From assembly GCA_943737045.1 (NCBI GenBank), contig CALSFV010000668.1:62001-126000 (forward strand): 64,000 bases of DNA, read 5' to 3'. Position 1 is the first letter of the stretch; each line of letters starts with the position of its first letter. Below are positions 11,376 through 22,431 of the stretch, in pieces. The notes below the pieces were generated by a model. It had not been told where the DNA came from. It did no database searches and saw only the letters and a list, made by a program, of their open reading frames with translations. The stretch comes from Parapristionchus giblindavisi (lineage: Eukaryota > Nematoda > Chromadorea > Rhabditida > Diplogasteridae). Both the position numbers and the translations under genes were made by a program.

Positions 11376-11820
11376 GAGAGAGAAGTGGGCGTGGGTTGAA
11401 CTGACGTGATCACCATTCTGTTTCTTATAATGTATGATATTTAAAATAGATATTGAACGCCAAATCTCTTAATAATTAGAAAAAAAGAATCGTCTTTGCA
11501 GAATTGTAAGCGGAGCGAAACCTAACAGAACATGGATTGCACTCATGCACTCGTTTAAACCAAGAAAGAGCAAGACGAAGGCAAATCAGTGTTTATGCAT
11601 TACGAGACAATAAATAATGAAGATTAAATAGATATTATGTACAATTAAACGATTAAAAACAGGGGTTTGTCCTAGACTTCAGTAACATTTTGCAGCCACA
11701 CCATTGCTGATCTCTCTTTTAATCAAACGCGTAGTCATTATTAGGTTTTCGGCCTCTTCTACTCGCTTATCCGAAAGTTGGTGTATTTTTTAGTATACTA
11801 AGGGGTGACCGCGCCATTCA

Positions 11821-11981
11821 AAAAGGTGTAGTTTTTACACCTCGAGGTGTTCATTTTTACACCTTTTCATGTGTTGAAAAGTACACTTTTTAGGCTGTGA
11901 ATAGTTACACATCGCGTATTAAAGTCTGATCCAATGAACATGAAAAGGTGTTCTATTTTACACCTTTTTTTCTGAGTGTAC
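11821..11981. repeat. AAAAGGTGTA hairpin element
   Basis: Several direct and inverted copies of ACACCTTTT / AAAAGGTGT (11821, 11840, 11857, 11944, 11961) fold on themselves. Probably a small foldback element; ends not certain. Confidence 0.5.
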
Positions 11982-12429
11982 AATCATGGGCACAATAGAA
12001 CACGATTGAATTGAAATTTGTAAGGCATGCATTATGAACTAAAGGGGTTCTTTATCATATTCTCTACCTAGAGAAAGGTTTGTAGCACCATGACCCTTTA
12101 GCAATCTCCATACTCATCTCAAATCATTGAACAGTAATTGAGGTTGACGTAGCACTCATTACCATAACTTAATTTCACATCATCTCGTTGACATCTCGTT
12201 CACCATATTACTCGTTGACCAACATCATTGAGTAGTTTTTACCTTAATAAAACATTTTTAACCTGATAAATGACATCGCTTCGTGACGAGCGAATTTAAT
12301 TTGGAGTCACAATCTCAAGATCGCAAGTGATGGAGAAAGCTCCTGACAACCCCGCTGATGTACCACACTCAAGACTGATAAAAATTGTTTAAATGAAAAT
12401 AAATGACATGGAGGTACTTACAGGCGGTG

Positions 12430-12569
12430 AAAATAGCCTGCAAAATTTACCACCGTGCCAAAGCCGAAATCGCCTAATGCTACGGAAAACCATTTATCCC
12501 TTTTCTGCCCTTACACATATCACTCATTCTCATTATATTTGATGAAATAAATAAATAAATACCATTCAT
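12430..12569 (+). mobile_element. LINE 3' fragment with (AAAT)n tail
   Basis: Reverse complement of 1410-1545: GCCAAAGCCGAAATCGCC, CATTTATCCCTTTTCTG, then GATGAAATAAATAAATAAAT. It is a short 3' piece of the LINE family also seen at 1.4 kb. It is missing from the right arm of the segmental duplication (61.6 kb), so it arrived after duplication, perhaps together with the coding-like stretch that follows. Confidence 0.55.
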
Positions 12570-12918
12570 CAATGACTGAGGTCAATTGCGATAGGATATG
12601 TTGGTGTACTTTGTTGGGATCACTTCGAAGTACTCCGTAATGAGTGTTTGTTTTGGTTTGTTTAGTGAAGTATTCGGTCCTTCCTAAAAAAAACGATTGT
12701 AGGATAGGCAAAAATAATGAGTATTTATAAACTAACGTCATTTTGCCCGTCACCCACTTTCCTGGCCAAATTACTTTGTATTTCCGATCCTTCCCAATCA
12801 AAGCCATGCTAAAAATTTCAGAGCTATTGTACTTTTTGATACTATAAAACAGAACACAATTTTTTTGAACATCTCTTTTCACTACTTCTATTGTTAGATC
12901 GTCTTCGATCTCATCTCT
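12570..12918 (-). CDS. Exon-like coding stretch, unknown protein
   Basis: Minus strand from 12918, after an acceptor-like ACGTTAG. It is open for about 115 codons and reads with normal amino-acid composition (EDDLTIEVVKRDVQK, GKDRKYKVIWPGKWVTGKMT, HYGVLRSDPNKVHQH). An intron-like segment, GTTAGT to TTTTTTTTAG, sits at 12736-12684, but using exactly those sites breaks the frame, whereas unspliced reading or an acceptor four bases further stays open. The family is not recognised. The block 12436-12957 is missing at the matching place of the other duplication arm (61.6 kb), so it is an insertion that may carry a captured piece of a gene. It lies directly beside a LINE tail of opposite orientation. 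It may be a gene fragment and not expressed. Confidence 0.35.
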
Positions 12919-13309
12919 CTAACGTACTTTAGCAATGTGTATTATAAATTACAAATAAAATTACCTTGACAATCCAATTTTAATCATAATAAATAGTGAT
13001 TTCATTCCTTTTTCGTAGATCAAAGCTATCAATCTTGTTAAAAGGCGATATAGGCGCCTGAAATTATAAACTCTTAACTAAGTAGCTCATTTTGTGCAAT
13101 AATTTGGGTTGAACGAGATATCGACAGATGTAGAAAACAATAACACTGTTGCACGAGAAGAGCGAAACAAAAAATGAATAAAATGAGGGTTTGTGTGTGG
13201 ATTAATTTAGAGGGAAGATTAGGAAAGGTTGATATTTTCAATTTATCCTTTCAAGAAATAACGAAAAGAAGAAAAAACAAGAGAACGATCCCAATTTGCG
13301 CACACACTC

Positions 13310-13404
13310 GTTCCTTAGACATCGGTACACTTGCGTGCGGACTCCGTAACGACGGAGACGCGGCGGAGGGGGTTACGGCGTAGGCACGTAAGGCAAATGT
13401 AACG
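13310..13404. repeat. GC-rich hairpin (GTTACGGCG family)
   Basis: CTCCGTAACGACGGAGACGC followed by GGCGGAGGGGGTTACGGCG, then GCAAATGTAACGATG. A relative is in the other arm at 61120-61205, and a looser one at 53661-53757. Confidence 0.5.
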
Positions 13405-15276
13405 ATGCATTACTTTTGAACAACAAACGGTAGCACGAAGAAAAACGCAGAGAGTATTCTCAATCAATGAAAGAGAGACTAGAGTGAGGGCGTCCTCTTT
13501 CGTATGGCGGGAAAAGCGATGGTGAGAGAGCGCGCACCACGAGAGAGAGGCAGATGACGATACGGTTTATTGGCCTTGAACATGCATATCTTACCTGCAC
13601 AGTCCATCTGTACACGAGAGACAGCAGCCAGAAGGAGAAGAAAAAGAGAAAAGATCGTGGGATATATATTTTATTTTTTTAAATAATATTTTCAAACAAT
13701 GAAAGGGAGCGAGGACAATTCAATAGACTCGGACCTCTATATTCTCGTCGGTCGGAAAAGCGGCTTGATCGATCTAGAGAGTGATAGAAATGAGAGAGCG
13801 TGTAGTAGGAGAGAGACGACCAGGATACGTTTCATTGGCCTTGATCCAAAAACGTGAGTCAACCCCTCCCATCTGTCCTAACAGTCCATCTGTATGCCTC
13901 TGGTATTTTGACCAGTGGGAAACACTGGTCACTGGGAAATAAAATCCAGATAAGATGAACAGCTGCCAGAGGAGGACGAAGAATTAGTCTCCCATTCAAA
14001 ACTGATGAAAAGAATGGAAAACAAAGCGGAAGCCTACTTTGAAACTGTAAATAAAAATTTGAAATCTAAATGAAAGAGTCTGCAAAACGAATATAGCTTT
14101 TACCACAGTTGTAATAATGTGCTGCCTTGTTGCCTATGGATCCGGCAACATTATTGAAAGAATCTCTTACCTTCTGTCGACAATTGAACTGCTTATATTG
14201 CGCATACTTGTGTGGATTCCTACTTTAAAAGATAAGCTATGTTCGAGTTCAAATTGCACCGCAAGTAGAAACCGCACTGACAGATAAGAATGAAGCGATT
14301 CCTCCTTATTTACGCTTGGAGAGTGCTGTCTATGCATGATTTCCTTTTCGCAACTTTAGAGCAGAACATCACAATAAAACAATTTCTGTTTTCAGTATCG
14401 TGGAAATTAGTGACTTTGTAAAGCACAACACTCAGCAAGAAAGTTCAACCATCAATGTAAGTCTCGAAACAAAGCGACTATCCCATACAATTAAATTAAT
14501 CAACGCCATGTAATTTTTTAAGACGAAACGGTACCGATAACAATATGATTGCACCGGTGGTTATTTGGCTCTGTGAGAGAGAGAGTGAATAGAATGAATT
14601 ATGGTTTATGATTATCATATAGATTAGTGGATAGAGTTGAAGCCCGGATGGAGTTGAAGCCCCGTAATTAGTGGATGGAGTTGTAGCCCGGCGACAGTCT
14701 ACGCAACAAGACGGCTGTATCTCCAAATGTTGCAAGTCTCTACTAGTTTGTCATTCCAATGGCTCTCGGCTTCGTTGTTTTCGACTTGCTGCTGTTCAAT
14801 CTCGAAATTCGAGTTATCTTCTCAAGTGTCTCCCAACCGAACGAAATACACTGGACCGACTTCTTTGGCATAAGAAAACTAGTCATTCCTGACCTCGTTT
14901 AAAGTGATTTATCACGTTAAACCGTCTTATAAGAATTATTGAATACCACCCCCCCCCCCCCCATTCTTATACAGGAAATAAATTATTTCGTTATTTTGTT
15001 ATGAAATGTGGATGTAATCTACGATGAAGAGTTTGGTGTTCTTTATATTGTTCCTGAAACATATAAATATTCTTGCATGCTGCACACACAGAGAGAAATG
15101 ACAAATTTCATTTAATTCCTTGTTCAAGTTAAAAATAAAACAAAATATATTCATAATATTTATTTTGCTTTTTGAGTTCATTTAAAGATGGAGGCCATCG
15201 AATGTCTATGCAAATACGTAACATCATATGCGCAAGAGATTAGTGATATGCAAGAAATTAGCTTGGCCAGGCATCT
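13405..15276. other. Duplication-arm sequence without a gene
   Basis: Contains pieces shared with 60.0-61.0 kb and 23.4-23.56 kb (CAGAGG...CCAGTGGGAAACACTG) and a repeat of about 540 bp (14640-15180) present once here and three times in the right arm. The plus frame at 14671-14892 occurs in several copies as repeat translation and is not treated as a gene. A C14 run lies at 14949. Confidence 0.4.
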
Positions 15277-15352
15277 ATCCCTTGGTGTAGTGGTAAATGC
15301 GCTGTCTAGTTAGCGTAACGTCGCGGGTTCGAAACCTATTGCCGAACTTTCT
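15277..15352 (+). pseudogene. tRNA-like sequence, degenerate
   Basis: Contains an A-box-like TGGTGTAGTGGTAAATGCGC and a B-box GGGTTCGAAACC at tRNA spacing, with a weak anticodon-type stem (GCGCT/AGCGT). The acceptor ends do not pair and the T stem is broken. Either an old tRNA pseudogene or the head of a tRNA-derived SINE. Confidence 0.35.
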
Positions 15353-15830
15353 TATTTTCAAAATTTCGCGCCTTAGCCTGTACATCAAGCATGAATCGTT
15401 CATGATTCTAGCGATCAATGAGCTGAATTAGCATAAAATAATCTATGAACGTTATGCAGAATTACTTTGGCTATATTTCTGTCTTCACAGTTTGTTCACG
15501 AAAATATTCGCCGGACACCACCTTTAAAGGAACACCGCAAGCAAATTTTACATACTCTTCATTGGCAATACTCACTCGTGGACAAAGAAAGATGTCTCGT
15601 GCTGAACCTATCTATGATGTCTCGTGCTGAACCGTTCTCTATCAATATTGGAGAAGGAAAGGTTGCTTAGATCCACTAAACTTTTGCAGCTTAATATAGA
15701 CTGTCTATTATGTACATCTTTTTTCCTTAACTAGGGATTCTTGATGTATCGACAATTGCTTGAGCGTCGAGAAATTTCAGATGAAAAATAATGCTTCTCA
15801 TAATTCACGGAAAATTATGATCATATCCTT

Positions 15831-16309
15831 TTGCAATATTCCTCAGCTACGAACAGACCGAACAGTTTCATCATTCGCGCTAAACCGTTCGGTTTCGATC
15901 CGACTACCGTAACCTCTACCGTACCCTCGACAGTTACTGTCTCTACAATTTCTTCTGCGGAATCGACTACGATTCCGATGAGATACGGTAAAGTTAACAG
16001 AATTTTTGAAATTATTTACTTAGTCATAAAATATAACAACATACCTAGCCCATTCCATACGTCGCTTTTCAGTTCCAGAACAAAATTTTTTTTTTATTTC
16101 AAAATTTCGAATGCTGTTTCCACATTTGGGATCTTCATTTGGGATCTGTAGATCTTCATTGCATGGTGTAAGACTATTGTTTTTTCACAACTTCAAAAAA
16201 AATATTTCAGGGGCAGCACAACTCTTTCCACTGCTATATCTCGTTATGCTGTTGAGGCTATGTTTTTCATCCTGTTATGTTCGTTGTGTTTTGATGGGTT
16301 GTTTATTCT
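15831..16309 (+). pseudogene. Ser/Thr-rich protein with C-terminal hydrophobic segment, copy 1
   Basis: A Ser/Thr-rich block (FDPTTVTSTVPSTV, STISSAESTT) ends near 15987 at a possible donor ACG|GTAAAG. After an acceptor AATATTTCAG (16210) follows a block reading STTLSTAISRYAVEAMFFIL, LCSLCFDGLFILLHK and stop at about 16320. The second copy (minus, 53069-52671) stays open across the whole interval without splicing, whereas here the frame changes. It may be a short secreted or tail-anchored mucin-like protein, or only a conserved repeat. No family is recognised. Sequence agreement between the copies is high both inside and outside the frame, which weakens the coding argument. Confidence 0.3.
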
Positions 16310-16329
16310 CCTGCATAAATAATTGTTGT

Positions 16330-17590
16330 TCAATTTTCCTTGGGGACTTACATTCAGAAAGAATTTTTTGCTGGCTAGACAACAATTTGATTGACCCAGG
16401 TGATATAACGTCTTTTGCACGAAGAAAACTTATTGTTAGTTAGTTTCAATACAAAACATTTAAAAAAACACATTATATGTATTATTGTGAATACTCGGTT
16501 ATCTTCATTTGTAACGTTTGGTTGAACTTGTAATATTCTGTGTGAGACCAGATGGATGAAGGAAGAAACTTTATAATTCAGACGTTTCGAGGACTATTTC
16601 CTCATCATCAGTGAGATTGGATTACCTCAAACTTGGGTAATTAAAAATTATATGTATTATAGAACTTTCAGAATAGGATAAATGATGTTGTTATGGCCAA
16701 GAAGACGAAGTCTTCAGTCGATTTAAAACACTAACCTACAACCATTGAATTTTATGGCTAAACAAAGCTTAAACAGATTTTTTACCTTATAATCTTTATT
16801 TAATAATATTATACATGGAAAATAATGGCATATATTTTATTATATTATATTATGTGATATTTTTAATATGACATATAATAATATAAAATACTAAATGATA
16901 TATGACAAATTACATTATATTACATTATATGAAAATATTTAAAGATTGAGACCCTCGAGTTTTTTCGTAATAAGGCTGTTAAGATAGAATGATAGAGATT
17001 CATCGCATGAATCGAAAGACATATCTGATATCGACTCCCGATATGTTTAAAGCTCACTATGCGCATTGAAAGTACAGCTTTCAGTCATGTAGAGAGTGCC
17101 CATCCGATTATACTTGGCTCTCTCATTTTCTCATTGTACCTTACGCCAATTACCATATAATATAAACAATATTCGACATGTTTATTGTGGCGGGAGTCAG
17201 TCGTTCCAGCTCACGTGTACCCTTCTTTAATTATATTATATTATAATAATCAAAATCTCCGGAGTCTAATTATCAAAATCAACAATCACTGAACACACTC
17301 GGAGAATAAACCATTGCTATGCTCCAATTAAACAGCGTCTTCAGGGATTTAAAAGCAAAATCAAGAATGCATTTCTCTAGATTCTTTTATATAACTGATT
17401 ATTCTAAATCGTGTTTATCACTGAGTTATAAGCTACTACACTAGAGACTTTTGCTACATGCCTCTTTTTCACATGTGGTAATTTTCCAACTTTTTTTACA
17501 ATGGATTTGTCTGATTTGCATTTATTACGTATTCACAGTTCTCTCAGACTGTCCGCATATCTTATTAGATTGTATTTATAACGCAGTTGT
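16330..17590. other. Arm sequence, AT-rich, no gene
   Basis: 3' flank of the S/T-rich block, shared to about 16500 with 52490. From 16800 to 16935 the sequence is almost pure ATATTATA-type repeat, matched at 52200-52340. 17040-17200 matches 51700-51860. No exon recognised. 16575-16615 contains ACGTTTCGAGGACTATTTCC, a phrase I associate with Penelope-type element ends but cannot confirm. Confidence 0.35.
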
Positions 17591-17603
17591 TTAGAATTTC
17601 GAA

Positions 17604-18590
17604 ATGAATAAGCTGGAGCTGTTTCTGCAAGAATATCCAGTTGTTCCAATTACTTTATCGATTTTGAATTTGGCGGGAATTGTTTTTCCCGTCTTTTTGT
17701 TTTTAGTAGCATATCGTACGCCGCTTCACACGAACTGCAGGTATTGTCCGTATAAAATGTACTTGCATAACAAAATGACAAACTGTGTGTAAATACCGAG
17801 AGAATGGGCATTTGCATACTGTTGCACTCTCTCGCCTAACTCTCGATTGTCCCTTCTCGATTACCCCTTCAATGCATTTGATAAGTAATTTCGTAAAGCG
17901 CAACATTTGTTGCAAAAAAGATTATCTATTATTTTATTTATCGTACATCATAAAGGTGTTTCAACAAGTGCAAAAAGAATTATATGAAGAAATTTGCACT
18001 CGGAGAAAATAATTCAGTACATGATCGTTTATAATTTCAGAGTATTGTTGTATGGATGGGGAATTTCAATAATCAATCTGTTTTTCGTCCATATACTCGT
18101 TGGAATAGTGACGCTCTTCGACTCAGAAGGCTACTTCCCCAAAAATATTGATCAACCTCGTAAGATAGCTATTTGGTTGAATATCCTTATAAAACTTTAT
18201 TCTCGCTTTGGATGCTCTTTTTGACTTATGATGCTTACTTGCTATAGACTGAAACCGATTAGAATGCCCAAAGCCCAGCACCCTGCCGTTCAGCACAATT
18301 TTTCACCAAACCCGTCTGGGGTACGCCGAGCAGTTTATAGGCACTACATATGCCCGTTTGACGTTATTACCTACAAGTATCGGTAGGTAATGGATATTTC
18401 TCATTCCAGGAATACGTGTTTACGTGTAAGCGTTGGCTGTGGCGGGCGCGAGTTTTGTCTCGCTTCTTGAGATCGCCCTAGCCTCCGAAAGAATATATTC
18501 GTCCATTCATCCAGATATCTATCATCATAAACAATCCATCATAACACTGATCATAATAACCGCCTTCTTGGTACGATTTTCTCACAATTC
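17604..18590 (+). pseudogene. Nematode serpentine chemoreceptor, copy 1, premature stop
   Basis: Exon 1 17604-17740 (MNKLELFLQEYPVVPITLSI, a first hydrophobic segment, then RTPLHTNCR); exon 2 18041-18159 (VLLYGWGISIINLFFVHIL, second segment, donor GTAAGA at 18160); exon 3 from 18410 (RIRVYV then ALAVAGASFVSLLEIALASE, third segment with an ER pair, and YSSIHPDIYH). Exon phases join correctly (137 nt, 119 nt). The order hydrophobic segment, TPLHxN motif, TM2, TM3 with E-R suggests a seven-helix chemoreceptor of the Sre/Sra kind; the subfamily is inferred by appearance only. TAC is TAA at 18427-18429, where the copy at 50 kb is intact, and the reading ends near 18590 at an unrelated repeat, so the last helices are missing. 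Such receptors act in ciliated sensory neurons. Confidence 0.65.
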
Positions 18591-18599
18591 TTGTTTGTT

Positions 18600-19040
18600 G
18601 TTCTTTGTTTAAGAGGCATGTTCCGTAAGACTCGATCATATTCGACCACCCCCGGACACGTTGCGCTAGCAATGAGAACTGGGGGTCCATACTTGGGTGT
18701 TAGGAGAGTCACCAGCCCTTATTACACAAAACAGTAGAAATTTCCTGTTTGTGCCCTCAGGCTATAAGAAAAATTAATTTAAGTGCGAAAACGTTTAAAA
18801 ATCATAATTTCTCAAATTGTTGAGATAAAATCAAAATACCATTTGCGATGCGTCTAGGGTGCACATACCTTGCTAATTCACTATTAACATCGAATGCGCG
18901 TTGATTCCTAAACCACTTTTTTTGACTCAAAATTTTGGTTTTTTCGGACAAATTATAGCTTGTTGTAGATTGCTGCAGAGTTTTTCGACTAGGTATTGTA
19001 GCCTAAGCAATTCTGCATCGATTTCACTTAAAACTGGGTA
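18600..19040 (+). repeat. Palindrome spacer: fragment of the 42-45 kb foldback
   Basis: Starts GAGGCATGTTCCGTAAGACT and ends GATTTCACTTAAAACTGGG; colinear with 42985-43410 and inverted against 44500-44910. It separates two opposite receptor copies. The frame at 18901-19137 is not a gene. Confidence 0.75.
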
Positions 19041-19864
19041 TATATTCTCTCGGAGGCTAGGGCGATCTCAAGAAGCGAGACAAAACTCGCGCCCGCCACA
19101 GCCAACGCTTACACGTAAACACGTATTCCTGGAATGAGAAATATCCATTACCTACCGATACTTCTAGGTAATAACGTCAAACGGGCATATGTAGTGTCTA
19201 TAAACTGCTCGGCGTACCCCAGACGGGTTTGGTGAAAAATTGTGCTGAACGGCAGGGTGCTGGGCTTTGGGCATTCTAATCGGTTTCAGTCTATAGCAAG
19301 TAAGCATCATAAGTCAAAAAGAGCATCCAAAGCGAGAATAAAGTTTTATAAGGATATTCAACCAAATAGCTATCTTACGAGGTTGATCAATATTTTTGGG
19401 GAAGTAGCCTTCTGAGTCGAAGAGCGTCACTATTCCAACGAGTATATGGACGAAAAACAGATTGATTATTGAAATTCCCCATCCATACAACAATACTCTG
19501 AAATTATAAACGATCATGTACTGAATTATTTTCTCCGAGTGCAAATTTCTTCATATAATTCTTTTTGCACTTGTTGAAACACCTTTATGATGTACGATAA
19601 ATAAAATAATAGATAATCTTTTTTGCAACAAATGTTGCGCTTTACGAAATTACTTATCAAATGCATTGAAGGGGTAATCGAGAAGGGACAATCGAGAGTT
19701 AGGCGAGAGAGTGCAACAGTATGCAAATGCCCATTCTCTCGGTATTTACACACAGTTTGTCATTTTGTTATGCAAGTACATTTTATACGGACAATACCTG
19801 CAGTTCGTGTGAAGCGGCGTACGATATGCTACTAAAAACAAAAAGACGGGAAAAACAATTCCCG
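19041..19864 (-). pseudogene. Chemoreceptor copy 2, inverted and truncated
   Basis: Reverse complement of 17.67-18.5 kb with very few changes. It keeps exon 3 up to ALASE (19041), exon 2 (about 19527-19409) and the 3' part of exon 1 (GGCGGGAATTGTTTTTCCCG), but breaks at 19864 inside exon 1, losing the first ~22 codons and the start. It carries the same TAC to TAA stop in exon 3 as copy 1, so the inversion-duplication came after that mutation. Together the two form a palindrome with arms of about 0.82 kb and a 0.5 kb spacer. Cannot encode a receptor. Confidence 0.7.
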
Positions 19865-20562
19865 CCCCACGCGGGATCCCGTTTGCAATTTTCTATATAT
19901 TTGTGCTTCAATTTCAAAAACTCGCGCCTTTCCCTTTGCATATATATGAACTTTAAGTCAGAATTACGGTATTCCGGGGCTTCTAAAATTTTAGAGAAAA
20001 TTGATTTTGCATACAAGGAGATGTGATCTATAGTTCTGCCCGGCCAGTTAAGTCACGAAAAAACTCGTGGGTCCCCTTCTTTGAATGAACCCAAAAAGTA
20101 ATAAAAAATAACATTTTGTTTCATGTTTATCTTGACCAAGGAATTAAATGAAATTTCTCATTTCTCTGTGTGCAGTTTGCAAGAATATTTATATGTTTCA
20201 GGAACAATATAAAGAAAGAAAAACTCTTCATCGTAGATTAAATCCACATTTCATAAAAAAAACATAATTCATTTTATTTATCCACTCTCAATCTACATAG
20301 AGCCATATATAACCATATATGGAATCGTATTATTACCAGTACCTTGATTTTAGAAAGAAATCTTATAATAAATCGTTGGGTTTGTAGTTAACTCACTGGC
20401 CCTTTTCGACACAACATAGACAACTATTGTTCCATCAGACAAACTATCATTGGCATTTAGATTACGGTTAAAATAGTCACCTCCTCTCTGTAATGATTAC
20501 GGTAATTGAAAAAATTTGAGAACAAATTGAGAAAAAAACGAGAAGATGACAGTTAAGAAATG
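19865..20562. other. Unassigned, repeat remnants
   Basis: Contains a copy of the ~540 bp repeat edge (ATGTTTCAGGAACAATATAA at 20190) also seen at 15060, 54015, 57355 and 59450. No gene recognised. Confidence 0.35.
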
Positions 20563-20683
20563 TTAAAGTGACACCTCGAGCTTATTTAAAACTCTCCGCT
20601 TTGTCCACACTCTCTCGCTTTCTTTGTCTACGAGAGAGTATTGCAAATGAAATCAGCAAAATTAGCTTGCAGGGTGCCTTTAA
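20563..20683. mobile_element. TTAA-flanked MITE
   Basis: TTAAAGTGACACCTCGAGCT ... AGCTTGCAGGGTGCCTTTAA with inner inverted CTCTCTCGCTTTC/GAGAGAG. TTAA at both ends is the target preference of piggyBac-type elements. Relatives at 37886, 46642, 49576, 56025, 57089. Confidence 0.65.
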
Positions 20684-20820
20684 ATGAACCCAAAAAGTAA
20701 TAGATATTATTATAGAATTACAAAAGTTTTGCACACACCGCGGAAAAAAAAATATATAAAAATCTAAACTTCTCTGAAAGAACTCGAAATTTCGTGAAAC
20801 ACTAGTAAACGGTTATCTAC

Positions 20821-22431
20821 TATATGAGAGGAATCGCCAGAGGTTCGACCACCCCCCGGCGGTAGAAATTTCGACCCCCTGAAAAATTCAGATTAAGTAC
20901 TTTGAACGATGCTCTATCGAACTGCGTTTTCCGAATTTGCATATCTGCTCTCATTTTCGAGTTACGGTAGGTCAAATTTGGCAGGTACGGTTTTTTTGAC
21001 TCGAGTGTGTGTCAGAAAAATGATCATAACTCCGTTCAAAATAATGATAGACATTTTTTCAAAAAAAGGATCGAAAGAGGAGATCTTGGGCAACATTTCC
21101 CAGTTGATGACGTCATTTTTCGACCATGCGCCGGTGCGGGGCGGTCGGTTTTATGAAAAAGTGACGTAACTTTCCTAATCGGAAAAAGTGCACTTTTCTT
21201 CTATGCGCGTTTTGTTGCGTCCATATGTGTCTAAAAATGACCCAAGTTTCAGAGGATTTGAGAAATGCAAAAAAAATGGCGTTGATTTTAGTAACTCGAC
21301 CTCGGACCTGTCATAGGAAAGAACGGCTTATTCCTTTATCAAGAAGCAGCAAAGGAGCTTAAATGACTCAAAAACATCCAAAAAAACATTACGAGCTCAA
21401 AATACCCATATATGACAGTTATTTGAAACACAAAATCACCGAGTTCCGAAAAATTTGAAAAAAAAACCCATAATTTGCTTTTCCACGTGGAAAATACGTC
21501 TCAGTAATGTTAATTAATCTTTATAATATTTCTTATAATGTTTTTGAACATTTATGTTTTTGGAAGTGAAGGCCTACCTGCTCTTAGAGCCGAGATATCC
21601 GCCATCGAGATTACACGCGCGCCCCCCAACTCACCCTTTGAGAAGAGATGTGTTGCCATAAAATGAACGTTTTCCAGCTCAGAATGACTCAAAACAACTT
21701 GTTTCATCATTCTTATCACGAAAAAAATACCTTGGAACACGTTTTCTGTGTCTGTAAAAATCAGCAAAAGATTTGGATCGAACCGGGGTTCGAACCCGCC
21801 CGTACTTCCTCGCTCTCGCTCTCTCTCTCTCTCTTCAAGGAATGATGAAGTACGGGCGGCTTTTGGATGTTTTTGAGTCATTTAAGCTCCTTTGCTGTTT
21901 CTTGATAAAGGAATAAGCCGTTCTTTCCTATGACAGGTCCGAGGTCGCGTCACTAAAATCAACGCTTTTTTTTTGCATTTCTCAAATCCTCTGAAACTTG
22001 GGTCATTTTTAGACACATATGGACGCAACAAAACGCGCATAGAAGAAAAGTGCACTTTTTCCGATTAGGAAAGTTACGTCACTTTTTCATAAAACCGACC
22101 GCCCCGCACCGGCGCATGGTCGAAAAATGACGTCATCAACTGGGAAATGTTGCCCAAGATCTCCTCTTTCGATCCTTTTTTTGAAAAAATGTCTATCATT
22201 ATTTTGAACGGAGTTATGATCATTTTTCTGACACACACTCGAGTCAAAAAAACCGTACCTGCCAACTTTGACCTACCGTAACTCGAAAATGAGAGCAGAT
22301 ATGCAAATTCGGAAAACGCAGTTCGATAGAGCATCGTTCAAAGTACTTAATCTGAATTTTTCAGGGGGTCGAAATTTCTACCGCCGCGGACCCTCCGAAA
22401 CGGTCGATTTTCTCGCGATTCCTCTCATATA
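20821..22431. mobile_element. Large foldback element 2, opposite orientation to element 1
   Basis: Same TATATGAGAGGAATCGC termini and the same arm sequence as the element at 5975. Here the CAGAGGTTCGACCACCCC end is on the left and the AAATCGACCGTTTCGG end on the right, and the central single-copy part is reverse-complemented relative to element 1 (GAACCGGGGTTCGAACCCGC at 21780). The right arm is about 300 bp shorter (starts near 21867). The 31-bp direct repeat of element 1 is absent; instead CCTGTCATAGGAAAGAACGG is present in both arms. No transposase. An 86-codon frame (20909-21169 and mirror 22334-22074) stays open in all four arms. Confidence 0.8.

Larger units (their letters stand above)
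11041..18600. repeat. Left arm of a large inverted segmental duplication
   Basis: Landmarks recur as reverse complements, in reverse order, in 49.7-63.0 kb: 11060 with 62940 (GTAATCACATTCACTCATAA), 11385 with 62400 (GAAGTGGGCGTGG), 11560-11690 with 62110-62270, 12200 with 61850, 13035 with 61515 (GGCGATATAGGCGCCTGAAA), 13240 with 61290, 13600 with 60930, 14690 with 57720 and 60050, 15050 with 57380, 15880-16420 with 53130-52560, 17050 with 51820, 17390-18030 with 51010-50340. The right arm is longer because of insertions and local copies. The arm holds the receptor copy at 17.6 kb and the S/T-rich ORF at 15.8 kb. Confidence 0.75.

Noticed and set aside
11087..11416. Long frames on both strands rich in Arg/Glu or Ser/Leu
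   Set aside because: They translate a GA minisatellite; open on both strands because of composition.
14671..14892. 73-codon frame repeated in several places
   Set aside because: Part of the ~540 bp repeat; copies are open in different frames and carry stops.
16560..16620. Penelope-type element end (ACGTTTCGAGGACTATTTCC)
   Set aside because: Only a remembered resemblance; no reverse transcriptase or second end seen.
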